64,000 nt of DNA from Verrucomicrobiota bacterium (GTDB taxonomy: Bacteria > Verrucomicrobiota > Verrucomicrobiia > Opitutales > Opitutaceae), in NCBI GenBank assembly GCA_023443455.1, contig JAEZUE010000039.1:1-64000 (forward strand). The letters run 5' to 3'. Position 1 is the first letter of the stretch. Every line of letters starts with the position of its first letter. Positions 35,802 to 44,576 of this stretch are shown here, in pieces. A program made the position numbers and the translations under genes. Below the pieces are notes generated by a model. The model saw nothing but the letters and a program-made list of their open reading frames with translations, had not been told where the DNA came from and searched no databases.

Positions 35802-36632
35802 ATGCAAACTGCGCACGCCCTGTCACCCGACCAGACCGCCTACGCTTGGGATGCGGTCGTCGACCGCTACGAGGAGTGTTTCGAGCCGTTCACGAACCGT
35901 TTCGTCGCCGAGGCGCTGGCACTGGTCCCGGCGCAGGCAGGCACCCGAGTGCTGGATGTCGCGAGCGGACCGGGAGGGCTCGCACTCGCGGCGCTCGACG
36001 CCGGTGCGGAGATCACGGCCATCGACCTTTCTCCCCAGATGATCGACCGGCTGCGGCGCCGCCTCGACCGCGAGCAGCGTTGGCGCTCGATCACGCTGGT
36101 CATGGACGGTCAAAACCTGGAGCTGCCGGACAATCTGTACCACTCGGCGTACTCGATTTTCGGTGTGATCTTCTTCCCCGATCCGCAGCAGGGGCTGCGG
36201 GAGATCCGGCGCACGCTGCGCCCCGGGGGCCGGGCGGTCGTCGCCGCCTGGAGCCACCCGCAACGCCACGAGGCGCTTCGGCTCGTCGGCGAAGTGCTCG
36301 GCGCGGTCTGGCCCGGCTTCCGCCCCCCGGCGCAGCCTCCGCCGTGGCTTTGTTTCCAGAACCCCGAGACACTGCGGGACTCGATGCTCGCGGCCGGATT
36401 CCGCGCGGTCTCGGTCCGGACCGTCGCTCCCGCCTGGGAAATGCCGTCGGCGGAGTGGTTCGTGGAACGGGTGGCGCAGATCTCGCCCGGCACCGCGTAC
36501 CTGTTCGAAAGCATGCCGCCGGCGGTCGCGGAGCGATTCCGCGACGAGCTGCTGCGGCGACTGCACGCCCGCTTCGGCGACGGGCCGGTCCGGTTCACGG
36601 CCGAAGCGCACCTCGCGACCGGAAGCAAATAG
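35802..36632 (+). CDS. Class I SAM-dependent methyltransferase
   Basis: A 276-residue cytoplasmic enzyme. Motif I is VLDVASGPGGLALAALDAGA; then EITAIDLSPQMIDRL (motif post-I), and the family block LRPGGRAVVAAW (motif III region). It resembles UbiE/small-molecule methyltransferases; the acceptor is not known. ATG 35802. Converges on lpxK with a 21-bp gap. Confidence 0.88.
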   Translation: MQTAHALSPDQTAYAWDAVVDRYEECFEPFTNRFVAEALALVPAQAGTRVLDVASGPGGLALAALDAGAEITAIDLSPQMIDRLRRRLDREQRWRSITLVMDGQNLELPDNLYHSAYSIFGVIFFPDPQQGLREIRRTLRPGGRAVVAAWSHPQRHEALRLVGEVLGAVWPGFRPPAQPPPWLCFQNPETLRDSMLAAGFRAVSVRTVAPAWEMPSAEWFVERVAQISPGTAYLFESMPPAVAERFRDELLRRLHARFGDGPVRFTAEAHLATGSK

Positions 36633-36653
36633 GCCGCGCCCAGTGGCGGCGAG

Positions 36654-37874
36654 CTACTCCCGGACGCGGACCGGCACCGGCCGGCCGCCGAGGCTCTCGT
36701 GCTCCGGAAAACAGATGCGCTCGACCGCCTCGCTGAAATCCGCCGCCCCCCGAAGGATCTCGATCTCGAGCCGGAGGTAGTAGAGCGGCAGCGGAAACCG
36801 CATCTCCGGCGGGATGCGCACCGCGTCCTTCTCGGTCGTCACCACGAAATCGAGACCGGCGTTGACCGCCTCCTCGAAGATCAGGTCGAGGTCGTCGCCG
36901 GTGAACCGGTAATGGTCGACGTAGCGCTTCGTGTAGAGGAGGTTCGCCCCGAACTTGCGCAGGAACGCCTCGAAACTGTCCGGGGTGGCGATGCCGCTGA
37001 ACGCCCCGACCCGGCGGCCCTTCAGCTGCGCGAGCTCGAGCTTCTCGTCGTGGTCGTTGACGCGCTGGAGATACTTCGGCACGTGCGCGCACTCGATCAC
37101 CTCCGCGTCCGGATTATGGGCACGGATGGTCTCCTCGAGCTCGTGGTCGCGCACGCCGTCGGACTTCGTGAGGAAGACGTACGAGGCGCGCCGCAGGTGC
37201 TTCACCGGCTCGCGGAGGATGCCGCGCGGGATGAGGTGCCCGTTGCCGAACGGGTTGCTCTTGTCGACGAGCAGCAGGTTCAGGCGCCCCTTCAGCGGCA
37301 TGTACTGGAAACCGTCGTCGAGCACGAGCGTGTCGCAGCCGAAGCGCTTGATCGCGTAGGCGCCGGATTTCACGCGGTTGCGGTCGACCAGCACCACGAC
37401 GCCGGGAAGATTCCGCGCGAGCATGTACGGCTCGTCGCCGGCGACCTCCGAATCGAGCAGGACGGTGGTGCCGTCGCTGACCACCTTGGGCGGCGGCTCG
37501 GCGCCCTTCGTGATCCAGTTCAGCGCCCGTTTCCAGAGCGGCACCGAGCGGCTGCGGTAGCCACGGCTCAAGATCGCGACCCGGCGCCCGCGCTCGGTCA
37601 GCGAGCGGGCGAACTTCTCCACGACGGGGGTCTTGCCGGTGCCGCCCCAAGTCAGGTTGCCCACGACCACCACCAGACAACCGAGGTGCTGATCGCGCAG
37701 GACGCGTTTGTGGTAGAGAAACACCTTCAGCTGGGCGCCGGCGCTCCACAGGAGCGAAAGGACACGCAGGAAACCCGCCCAGAACAACGCCGCGCGGTCG
37801 TCGCGCTGGCCGTAGATCACGTCGACAGTAAACTGTTCGATCGAGTTGAGCTTTTGCTTGATCCAGCGGGCCAT
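36654..37874 (-). CDS. lpxK: Tetraacyldisaccharide 4'-kinase
   Basis: A 406-residue inner-membrane enzyme of lipid A synthesis that phosphorylates the 4' position of the disaccharide. Walker A is GNLTWGGTGKTPVVE; the N-terminal amphipathic/hydrophobic stretch near 30-55 anchors it; DDGFQYMPLKGRLNLLLVD and FLTKSDG are the usual LpxK blocks. It overlaps nothing; an LPS-kinase-like gene lies 88 bp upstream in the same direction. Shows that the cell has LPS. Confidence 0.95.
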   Translation of the reverse strand: MARWIKQKLNSIEQFTVDVIYGQRDDRAALFWAGFLRVLSLLWSAGAQLKVFLYHKRVLRDQHLGCLVVVVGNLTWGGTGKTPVVEKFARSLTERGRRVAILSRGYRSRSVPLWKRALNWITKGAEPPPKVVSDGTTVLLDSEVAGDEPYMLARNLPGVVVLVDRNRVKSGAYAIKRFGCDTLVLDDGFQYMPLKGRLNLLLVDKSNPFGNGHLIPRGILREPVKHLRRASYVFLTKSDGVRDHELEETIRAHNPDAEVIECAHVPKYLQRVNDHDEKLELAQLKGRRVGAFSGIATPDSFEAFLRKFGANLLYTKRYVDHYRFTGDDLDLIFEEAVNAGLDFVVTTEKDAVRIPPEMRFPLPLYYLRLEIEILRGAADFSEAVERICFPEHESLGGRPVPVRVRE

Positions 37875-37962
37875 GGGAGGTGAGCGGGTGCGTTCGGCGC
37901 GACTGTGGGTGGGCGCCGCGCGATTTCCAAGCCGGGAGGAAAAAAACCTCCGGGGGCACCGC

Positions 37963-38736
37963 TCACCGGGTCAGGCGCCGCAACACTTTCAGCCCCAGCA
38001 CAGCCTGCCGGCCATCGCGACCCAACCAACGACACGGCACCAGGCGCAACGGCAACGACGCCCACCAGAGCGCACGCAGATTCCGCCGCAGGACACGCTG
38101 GATCCGAACCGAGGGGTTCATGTCGCGGTAGGCCTCCGCGATCCGGCGCAAATCGTCGAACCCGTGCTGCCGCCCGAGCGAGGCGGTGTAGCTCATCACG
38201 AACAGCATCAAATCCCGCACCTGGGCGGTCACCAGCGGCATCACCCGGGTCGGGTCCTCCTCGAGATCGATGAAGGAGATCCGGTCACCGTCGAAGAGAA
38301 TGTCCTTCATGAACGGCCGGCCGTGGCAATGCCCCATCCGGTGGAGCTGGGCCAAGCCGCGCGCCGCGAGCGCCACGGCGGCCAGCCGCCGGCGCGAGTC
38401 CGGCTCGTTGCGCAACCAGTTCCGCAGCGGCACACCGGCATCGGCGGTCAGGATGAATTCCTCCGAGACCTCGAGCAACTGGGGCACGGGCAGGCCCTTG
38501 GCATGCCATTCCCGCAGGCGCGACGCCTCCGCCTGCACCGAGTCGGAGTCGCCGGTCGTCGCCGTGCTCCGCAGCAACGGCCACGGCACGACCGAAGTCG
38601 TGAACCGGACCAGATGGCGCCACGGATTCTTGCCCGCCGGCTCGGCACGCTTCACCCACCCCCGGTCGACGCGTTCGACCCGGGGCGGGAGCGACAGCCG
38701 TGCTGTTGTCGAAAATCCATTATCCGCCGAAATCAT
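37963..38736 (-). CDS. LPS core kinase-like protein (WaaP/InaA or RIO-like fold)
   Basis: A 257-residue protein kinase-like fold. An N-lobe with KRAEPAGKNPWRHLVRF and EASRLREWHAKGLPVPQLL precedes the catalytic loop HCHGRPFMKDILFDGDRISFIDLEED, seen as GHCHGRPFMKDILFDG and FIDLEEDPTR. The Asp of the canonical HxD is replaced (HGRP), while KD and the metal DLE are kept, as in several LPS-kinase-like families. It probably phosphorylates an LPS core sugar. It precedes lpxK by 88 bp and the start is ATG 38736. Confidence 0.75.
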   Translation of the reverse strand: MISADNGFSTTARLSLPPRVERVDRGWVKRAEPAGKNPWRHLVRFTTSVVPWPLLRSTATTGDSDSVQAEASRLREWHAKGLPVPQLLEVSEEFILTADAGVPLRNWLRNEPDSRRRLAAVALAARGLAQLHRMGHCHGRPFMKDILFDGDRISFIDLEEDPTRVMPLVTAQVRDLMLFVMSYTASLGRQHGFDDLRRIAEAYRDMNPSVRIQRVLRRNLRALWWASLPLRLVPCRWLGRDGRQAVLGLKVLRRLTR

Positions 38737-38864
38737 GTCACGATTCTGTGTCGGGCGAACCGCCGGCCCCGCAAGCCAAATGTCCCCAAACGAGGTTTGA
38801 CCCACCCCCGCACTTGCCGCGTCGTCTTCGGCTTCTTCGCCGCGCCACGGCGCCGCGAACCGCC

Positions 38865-40028
38865 ATGTCCGCCCACCCGTCACCGTCTCCGAAATCAACC
38901 CACGCAAAACGCCGCCAACCGTCTTGGCGGTGGGCGGTGGTGGCATTCGTGCTGGCCATGCTCGCCTGCCGGTGGGACGCGGAGACGGGGTTGACCGAAT
39001 TGCTGCGCTTCGGGGACGAATTCGCCGGAAGGCGAATCCCCGCGGTCGCGGGTCTTCCGGTCGCCTCGGTGCCGGGCAAGGGCTACGACGGGCAGTTCTA
39101 CGCACAACTGGCCGTCGACCCGAGAGTGTGGCGGCCCGAGGTCCAGCGGGCGCTCGACGTACCCGCCTATCGAGCACAACGCATCCTCCTGCCCCTGCTC
39201 GCCCACCTGACCGGCCGGCCATGGTGGATCCTCCATGCCTTCGCGCTGACCAACGTGGCGGCCTGGCTGCTCTTCGCCTTCTGGTGGTGGCGGGAAACCG
39301 CCGAACTGGCCCCGGCGCGCGCACTCTGGCTGTGGCTGGCCGGCGTGCTTTCGCTGGGCGCGCTCGACAGCCTCCGGTTCAGCCTGGTCGACCTGCCGGC
39401 GGCGTTGCTGCTCGTGGTCGCGCTCCGCCAACAGCGGGCCGGGCGCGGGGGCGCAGCGACGACACTGTTGGGCTTGGCGGGCTTGGTGCGCGAAACCGCG
39501 CTGATGTCGTTTCCCATGATCGACGCGCCGGGCACGGTACGCCGCTGGGCGGCACGCGCGCTTTGTCTGGCGCCGGCATGCCTCTGGTTCGGCTGGCTGC
39601 GCTGGCACCTGCCGGGAGGCGACGGCGGTTTCACGGGCAACTTCGACTGGCCCGGCCGGGCACTGGCGGCGCATCTCGCGCGCTGCGGGTGGGAGATCTC
39701 CCAGGGCAACTGGGATTCCCGTTTCGTCTGGGGCGCGATCGGCGGCCTCGGCTTCGCGTTTCAATCGGTCCACCTCCTGACGCATTGGTGGCGACAACGC
39801 GCCGATCCGCCACCCTGGCTGCGGGCCTCGGTGCTCTTCGCCCTGCTCTTCTGGTGCCTGGGTTCGTATGTGTGGGCTGGGTACTGGGCGGTCGCGCGCA
39901 CCTGCCTGCCGATGACCCTGGCCTTCAACCTCACCCTCCCCACCGGCCGCGGATTCCGGTGGCGCTTCGCTCTCGGCAACGCCTGCCTGCTCCACGGCGT
40001 CTACCGCTTGCTGCCGCCTCTTTTCTAG
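38865..40028 (+). CDS. Polytopic GT-C-like membrane protein
   Basis: A 387-residue membrane protein with about nine hydrophobic helices. The first extracytoplasmic loop carries GKGYDGQFYAQLAVDPRVW and then VPAYRAQRILLPLLAHL, a pattern I know from GT-C-type glycosyltransferases of mannosyl- or arabinosyl-transfer type (Asp-Gly-Gln loop). The donor and acceptor are unknown. It is divergent from the LPS-kinase-like gene. Start ATG 38865. Confidence 0.7.
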   Translation: MSAHPSPSPKSTHAKRRQPSWRWAVVAFVLAMLACRWDAETGLTELLRFGDEFAGRRIPAVAGLPVASVPGKGYDGQFYAQLAVDPRVWRPEVQRALDVPAYRAQRILLPLLAHLTGRPWWILHAFALTNVAAWLLFAFWWWRETAELAPARALWLWLAGVLSLGALDSLRFSLVDLPAALLLVVALRQQRAGRGGAATTLLGLAGLVRETALMSFPMIDAPGTVRRWAARALCLAPACLWFGWLRWHLPGGDGGFTGNFDWPGRALAAHLARCGWEISQGNWDSRFVWGAIGGLGFAFQSVHLLTHWWRQRADPPPWLRASVLFALLFWCLGSYVWAGYWAVARTCLPMTLAFNLTLPTGRGFRWRFALGNACLLHGVYRLLPPLF

Positions 40029-40182
40029 GGCCGCGATTTTTCGGCACGGGGGTTTGTAACGCCCGTGTACAAAACCCTGTCGCCTTCGGCGACCGCGCGT
40101 AGGCGCCTGCACGCGAGGATTTCTCGTGTCCGGAAACGAGGGCTTGAAAATTCCTCCTGCCGGCCTAGCGAACAGGCCCTTC

Positions 40183-42963
40183 ATGACCAAAACGCTCGTC
40201 ATTGCAGAAAAACCCAGCGTCGCCGCCGACATTGCCCGATCCTTGGGCAAGGTCCCGAAGCAAGGGGATTTCTACGAGAACGACGAGTACGTCATCAGCT
40301 CCGCGATCGGTCACCTCGTCGAACTCGAGATGCCCGAAGACATCGACGAGAAGAAATACCGTTTCTGGCGCCTCGAAACCCTGCCGATCATCCCGAAGAA
40401 CTTCGGGGTCAAACCGATCGAAAAGACCAAAGAACGCTTCGGCCTGCTCAAGAAGCTCATCGCCCGCAAAGACGTCGAGACGATCGTCAACGCCTGCGAC
40501 GCCGGCCGCGAAGGCGAGCTGATCTTCAGCTACATCCTCCAGGCGGCGAAGGCCAAGAAACCGACCAAGCGCCTCTGGATGTCGTCGATGACCAACGAGG
40601 GCATCCGCCTCGCGTTCACGAAAATGCGCACCGAGGCCGAGATGCAACCGCTGCAGGATGCCGCGCGTTGCCGCTCCGAGGCCGACTGGCTGATCGGCCT
40701 CAACGGCACCCGCGCCGTGACCAAGCGCCTGTTCGGCTCGCGCAAAGGTTCGATGGCGACCGTCGGCCGCGTGCAGACCCCCACCCTCGCGATCGTGATG
40801 CAACGCGAACGCGAGATCCGTGCCTTCAAGGCGCGGGCCTACCACCGGGTGGTCGCCAGCTTCAAGATCGCCGCCGGCGAGTACGAAGGCGTGTATCAGA
40901 AGCCTGACTTCAAGAAAGGGGCCGACGAACACGACCGCGCCGAGCGCCTCTGGCAGCGCGCCGCCGCCGAGGCCGTCGCCGCCGCCGCCCAACCGGGCGC
41001 GCAGGCGATCGTCTCCGACGAGGGCAAGCGCACCACCCAGATTTCGCCGCGGCTCTTCGACCTGACCTCGCTCCAACGCGAAGCCAACAACCGCTTCTCC
41101 TTCTCCGCGCGCCGCACCCTGCAGATCGCGCAGTCGCTCTACGAGAAGCACAAGATGATCACCTATCCCCGTACCGATTCGCGCGCCCTGCCCGAAGACT
41201 ATATCGGCACGGTGAAGGCGACCCTCGGCCGCCTCCACGGCGACCTCGCCACCCACGCGGCCAAGGTGCTCGAGAAGGGCTGGGTCCACCCCAACAAACG
41301 CATCTTCAACAACGCCGAGGTCACCGACCACTTTGCGATCATCCCGACCGCCGAGGAGCATGGCCACCTCGACGGCGACGAACTGAAGATCTTCGACCTG
41401 ATCGCCCGCCGCTTCGTCTCGATCTTCTTCCCGCCCGCCCAGATCGATGTGACGATCCGCACCAGCCGCATCAGCGAGCACAGCTTCAAAAGCGAGGGCA
41501 AGGTCCTCGTCGACCCCGGCTACCTCGCCGTCGCCGGCAAAACCGGCTTCGAAGACGGCGCCAAGAGCCTGCCCGCCCTCACCGCGCCCGACGGGCAACC
41601 CCCGAAGTCTTCGGTCACCAAGCTCGACGTCACCGACGAGGCGACCAAGCCCCCGCCCCGCTACACGGAAGCCACGCTGCTTTCCGCGATGGAAAACGCC
41701 GGCAAGCTCGTCGAGGACGAGGACCACGCCGACGCCATGCGCGAGCGCGGTCTCGGCACTCCGGCCACCCGCGCCGCGACCATCGAGCATCTCATCCACG
41801 AGAACTACATCTCCCGCGAGGGCCGGGAGCTCATCCCGACCACCAAGGCCGAGACCGTATTGGATTTCCTGAGCCTGACCCGCTGCGAGGAGCTCACCTC
41901 CCCCGCCCTGACCGGCGACTGGGAGTTCCAGCTGCGCAAGGTCGAGCAGGGCAAGCTGGCCCGCGACACGTTCATGGAGAGCATCGTGGACCTGGCGAAG
42001 AAGGTCGTCGCCAGCATCAAGGAGCACGAGGAGACCGGGGCGCCCACCGCGCTGCTCTCGCCCTCCGACCGGCAGCCGCTCCTGGAATTCAGCCGCTGGT
42101 GGCAGTCGCAGGACGAAACCCTGCGCATCTACAAGGTGATGAACAACCGTCGCTTCACGCTCGAGGAGGCGGCGCAGTTGATCGAGGCCCGGGAGATCGG
42201 CCCGTTCGACGACTTCATCTCCGAGAAGACCGGCAAGCGCTTCACCGCCAAGGTCGTGCTCGCGCCCGACGAGAAGACCGGCAAATGGAAGGCCTCGCTC
42301 GACCTGGGCAACAAGGTCGAGCTGCACACGCTCGAGGGGTTCTGGCGCGACGAGAAGACCGGGGCCGAACTCTGCGAGGGCCCGACCAGCTACATCCTGC
42401 GCGAACGCGAGGGCGAGGAGTGGAAACAGTCGTTCTCGGTTCCCCGCCTGCTCTGCCAGAAGGAGATCACCCGCGACGCGGCGGTGAAACTCGTCGCCGA
42501 AGGCAAGACCGAGGTCATCGAGGGCTTCATCTCCAAACGCGGCCGCCCCTTCAACGCCTTCCTCCTGCGCAACGGCGCCCGCCTCGCTTGGGAGTTCCCG
42601 CCCCGCGCCAAGAAGGCCGAGGGCGAAGGCGGCAAGAAGACCCGCAAAGCGAAGGCCCCGCTCGACCTCTCCGGCGCCACGCCGCTGGGCAAGAGCGAGC
42701 AGCACGGCGGCGCCGATCTGGTGCAGACCTCCGACACCTACTACGTGACCAAGCCCGGAGCCGACGCACCGCGCGTGGTCTTCAAGATGGCCCGCGAAGT
42801 CTGCAAGAAGGAGATTCCCGTCGAGGAAGTCACGCGCCTGCTGACCACGGGCCGCACCGAGCTCATCGAAGGCTTCACCTCGAAACGCGGTTCGGCCTTC
42901 GCGGCCTACCTCGTGCTCTCGAAGAAGAAGGACCGCACCGAGTTCGAGTTCCCCGAGCGCTGA
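40183..42963 (+). CDS. topB: Type IA DNA topoisomerase (topoisomerase III-like)
   Basis: A 926-residue enzyme. The TOPRIM domain is at the N terminus (LVIAEKPSVAADIARS, then DAGREGELIFSY), the catalytic Tyr is Y328 in MITYPRTDSRAL, and the strand-passage loop has LGTPATRAATIEHLI. The C-terminal ~250 residues hold three topoisomerase C-terminal repeats (FISEKTGKRFTAKVVL, FISKRGRPFNAFLLR, FTSKRGSAFAAYLVL) and no Cys4 zinc fingers. It should resolve single-strand crossings and recombination/replication intermediates. Start ATG 40183. Confidence 0.93.
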   Translation: MTKTLVIAEKPSVAADIARSLGKVPKQGDFYENDEYVISSAIGHLVELEMPEDIDEKKYRFWRLETLPIIPKNFGVKPIEKTKERFGLLKKLIARKDVETIVNACDAGREGELIFSYILQAAKAKKPTKRLWMSSMTNEGIRLAFTKMRTEAEMQPLQDAARCRSEADWLIGLNGTRAVTKRLFGSRKGSMATVGRVQTPTLAIVMQREREIRAFKARAYHRVVASFKIAAGEYEGVYQKPDFKKGADEHDRAERLWQRAAAEAVAAAAQPGAQAIVSDEGKRTTQISPRLFDLTSLQREANNRFSFSARRTLQIAQSLYEKHKMITYPRTDSRALPEDYIGTVKATLGRLHGDLATHAAKVLEKGWVHPNKRIFNNAEVTDHFAIIPTAEEHGHLDGDELKIFDLIARRFVSIFFPPAQIDVTIRTSRISEHSFKSEGKVLVDPGYLAVAGKTGFEDGAKSLPALTAPDGQPPKSSVTKLDVTDEATKPPPRYTEATLLSAMENAGKLVEDEDHADAMRERGLGTPATRAATIEHLIHENYISREGRELIPTTKAETVLDFLSLTRCEELTSPALTGDWEFQLRKVEQGKLARDTFMESIVDLAKKVVASIKEHEETGAPTALLSPSDRQPLLEFSRWWQSQDETLRIYKVMNNRRFTLEEAAQLIEAREIGPFDDFISEKTGKRFTAKVVLAPDEKTGKWKASLDLGNKVELHTLEGFWRDEKTGAELCEGPTSYILREREGEEWKQSFSVPRLLCQKEITRDAAVKLVAEGKTEVIEGFISKRGRPFNAFLLRNGARLAWEFPPRAKKAEGEGGKKTRKAKAPLDLSGATPLGKSEQHGGADLVQTSDTYYVTKPGADAPRVVFKMAREVCKKEIPVEEVTRLLTTGRTELIEGFTSKRGSAFAAYLVLSKKKDRTEFEFPER

Positions 42964-43079
42964 GCGTGGGCGCCCTCGCCCGCACCCAAGGAGCACGTGC
43001 CGGCACGCCGACCTGGAGGTGCACCGTCGATACGGTGCCCACTCCCTCGTGACTTGGCGGCTCGTGAACCGTGACCGCC

Positions 43080-44291
43080 TCAGCCGCCGGCCGGCCGCAT
43101 CTCGAGCACCACGGCGTCGAGAAGGTTCTGCCGCAGGTAACCGATGGTCGCGAAGCCGTAGCCGCCCGAACCCCAGCGGATACCCCAGGAATTTTTGAAG
43201 ATGAAGCGCAGGTCCTCGGGCTGTCCGCTCTCCGAATAGTACCCGACCAGCGTCACCGCGTGGCTGCGCCCCTCGAGCGGGGTCTGCCCGGCGAGCAGCG
43301 GCGCCGGATAGAGCGAACGCCAATGCGGCCAACGCAGGCCCACGACCACCGGCACGCCTTCGTTGAGCGCGTGCATGGCGTTCGCGATCTTCACGTCGTT
43401 GTTCACCCCGGGCACGGTGAAGGTCGACAACTGCCGCCGCGTCCGGGCGTTCGCCACGATGTCTGTACCCGGATCCTGGATCTTCTCCATGCCCACGCCG
43501 AACCGGTTGGGCATCTCCGACTGCAGCGGCACCCCGTAGGCGCGAACCGCCGACAACACCTCCTGCAACGTGAACCCCGCGTCCCGATCCCCGTCGCCCT
43601 CGTCCACTTCGACCGTCCGCTTCTCGCCGGGCGGGATGCCCAGCGTGCGCCGGGTCGCCCAGATCAGGTACTCCTCCGAAAGCTTCTCGGCCTGGCCGCC
43701 CGCCACCGCGTTCTGGTATTCGAGCGCGCTGGTCACCGCAAAGACCGAGCAGCTCGGGCGACGTCCCTGGTCCTTGGTCCCGAGCTCGAGTTGCCGGAAA
43801 CTCGGGCGCAGGTCGACCTGCCCCATCGTCGCCACGGTGCCGAAGCGGGAAAGCGCGCGCCCCACCGGCGTGTCCGGCCGCTGGTTCTGCGCGAGGGCGT
43901 TGCGGGCCGCGACCTTCGCCCTGGCCTCCGCCTCGGCCCGCGCCGCCGCCCGTTTCCGCTCGCTCTCGAGCATCAGCTTCTCGAACGCCTCCTCGTCCGG
44001 ATTGTATCCGAAACGTTCCTGCAGCTCGGGCGACAACCGGCCCAGCGGCAGCTGCACGATCCCGGCCCGGTGGCGGATCGTGAACGTCGACGGCGAGACC
44101 GACAGGACCTTCACGTCGCGGTACTCGACCCCTTCGACGACGAGCAGATCGAAGGTCGCGCCGGCCTGGGCGCGAGCCACATGGAGGGAGCAGACAAGCA
44201 GGGCAAAAGCGGCGCAAAGACCGCTCCGGAAAGATTTCCGAAAATGCCGCTTGCAATGCAGGGCTCTGGACTGAATATCCGCGCTTCTCAT
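43080..44291 (-). CDS. Secreted papain-like (C1) cysteine protease
   Basis: A 403-residue exported protease. Signal peptide near 20-42 (LCAAFALLVCSLHVARA); a small ~60-residue beta domain (VEGVEYRDVKVLSVSPST, ending LPPGRLSPELQE-like LGRLSPELQERFGYNP); a charged Arg/Ala coiled helix (105-135); then the peptidase domain with Gln175 and Cys181 in TKDQGRRPSCSVFAV, His in GRSHAVTLVGYY (about 347) and Asn in FKNSWGIRWGSGGYGFA. The catalytic set is complete. The N-terminal beta domain is of a kind repeated in verrucomicrobial exported proteins. No dedicated inhibitor gene is adjacent. Confidence 0.9.
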   Translation of the reverse strand: MRSADIQSRALHCKRHFRKSFRSGLCAAFALLVCSLHVARAQAGATFDLLVVEGVEYRDVKVLSVSPSTFTIRHRAGIVQLPLGRLSPELQERFGYNPDEEAFEKLMLESERKRAAARAEAEARAKVAARNALAQNQRPDTPVGRALSRFGTVATMGQVDLRPSFRQLELGTKDQGRRPSCSVFAVTSALEYQNAVAGGQAEKLSEEYLIWATRRTLGIPPGEKRTVEVDEGDGDRDAGFTLQEVLSAVRAYGVPLQSEMPNRFGVGMEKIQDPGTDIVANARTRRQLSTFTVPGVNNDVKIANAMHALNEGVPVVVGLRWPHWRSLYPAPLLAGQTPLEGRSHAVTLVGYYSESGQPEDLRFIFKNSWGIRWGSGGYGFATIGYLRQNLLDAVVLEMRPAGG

Positions 44292-44297
44292 TTTTAA

Positions 44298-44372
44298 GCC
44301 CTCATCGTCTAGCGGCTAGGACGGGGCCCTCTCAAGGCCCAAACCGGGGTTCGATTCCCCGTGAGGGCGCCA
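44298..44372 (+). tRNA. tRNA-Glu (anticodon CTC)
   Basis: A complete cloverleaf: acceptor GCCCTCA/TGAGGGC, D arm GTCTAGCGGCTAGGAC, anticodon arm GGGCC-CTCTCAA-GGCCC with anticodon CTC, T arm CGGGG-TTCGATT-CCCCG, and an encoded CCA end. It reads GAG codons. Confidence 0.95.
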
Positions 44373-44403
44373 CTTTCAAAGTGGCGCTGATGCGCCCAGG
44401 ACA

Positions 44404-44434
44404 AAGGCCCGGCAGTTTGCCGGGCCTTCGTGTT
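44404..44434 (+). terminator. tRNA-Glu terminator
   Basis: AAGGCCCGGCA - GTT - TGCCGGGCCTT followed by CGTGTTT, 32 bp past the tRNA end. The stem is perfect over 11 pairs. Confidence 0.85.
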
Positions 44435-44576
44435 TCCCGGAACCGCAAAAAGCCCGCGCCCCGTGTGCCACCCGGCGCCTCCCCCACGAGTTTCGCGCCG
44501 GGGAAAAAAGCGGCTTGTCAGGGACCACATTCATTGACTCCGCGCGCAGGGGCTTCGTAACTTCGCCAGAATTCCC

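Noticed and set aside
37932..37955. Terminator between the LPS-kinase gene and lpxK
   Set aside because: CCGGGAGG-A7-CCTCCGGGG is a palindrome, but the A/T run is in the loop and not after the stem on either strand.
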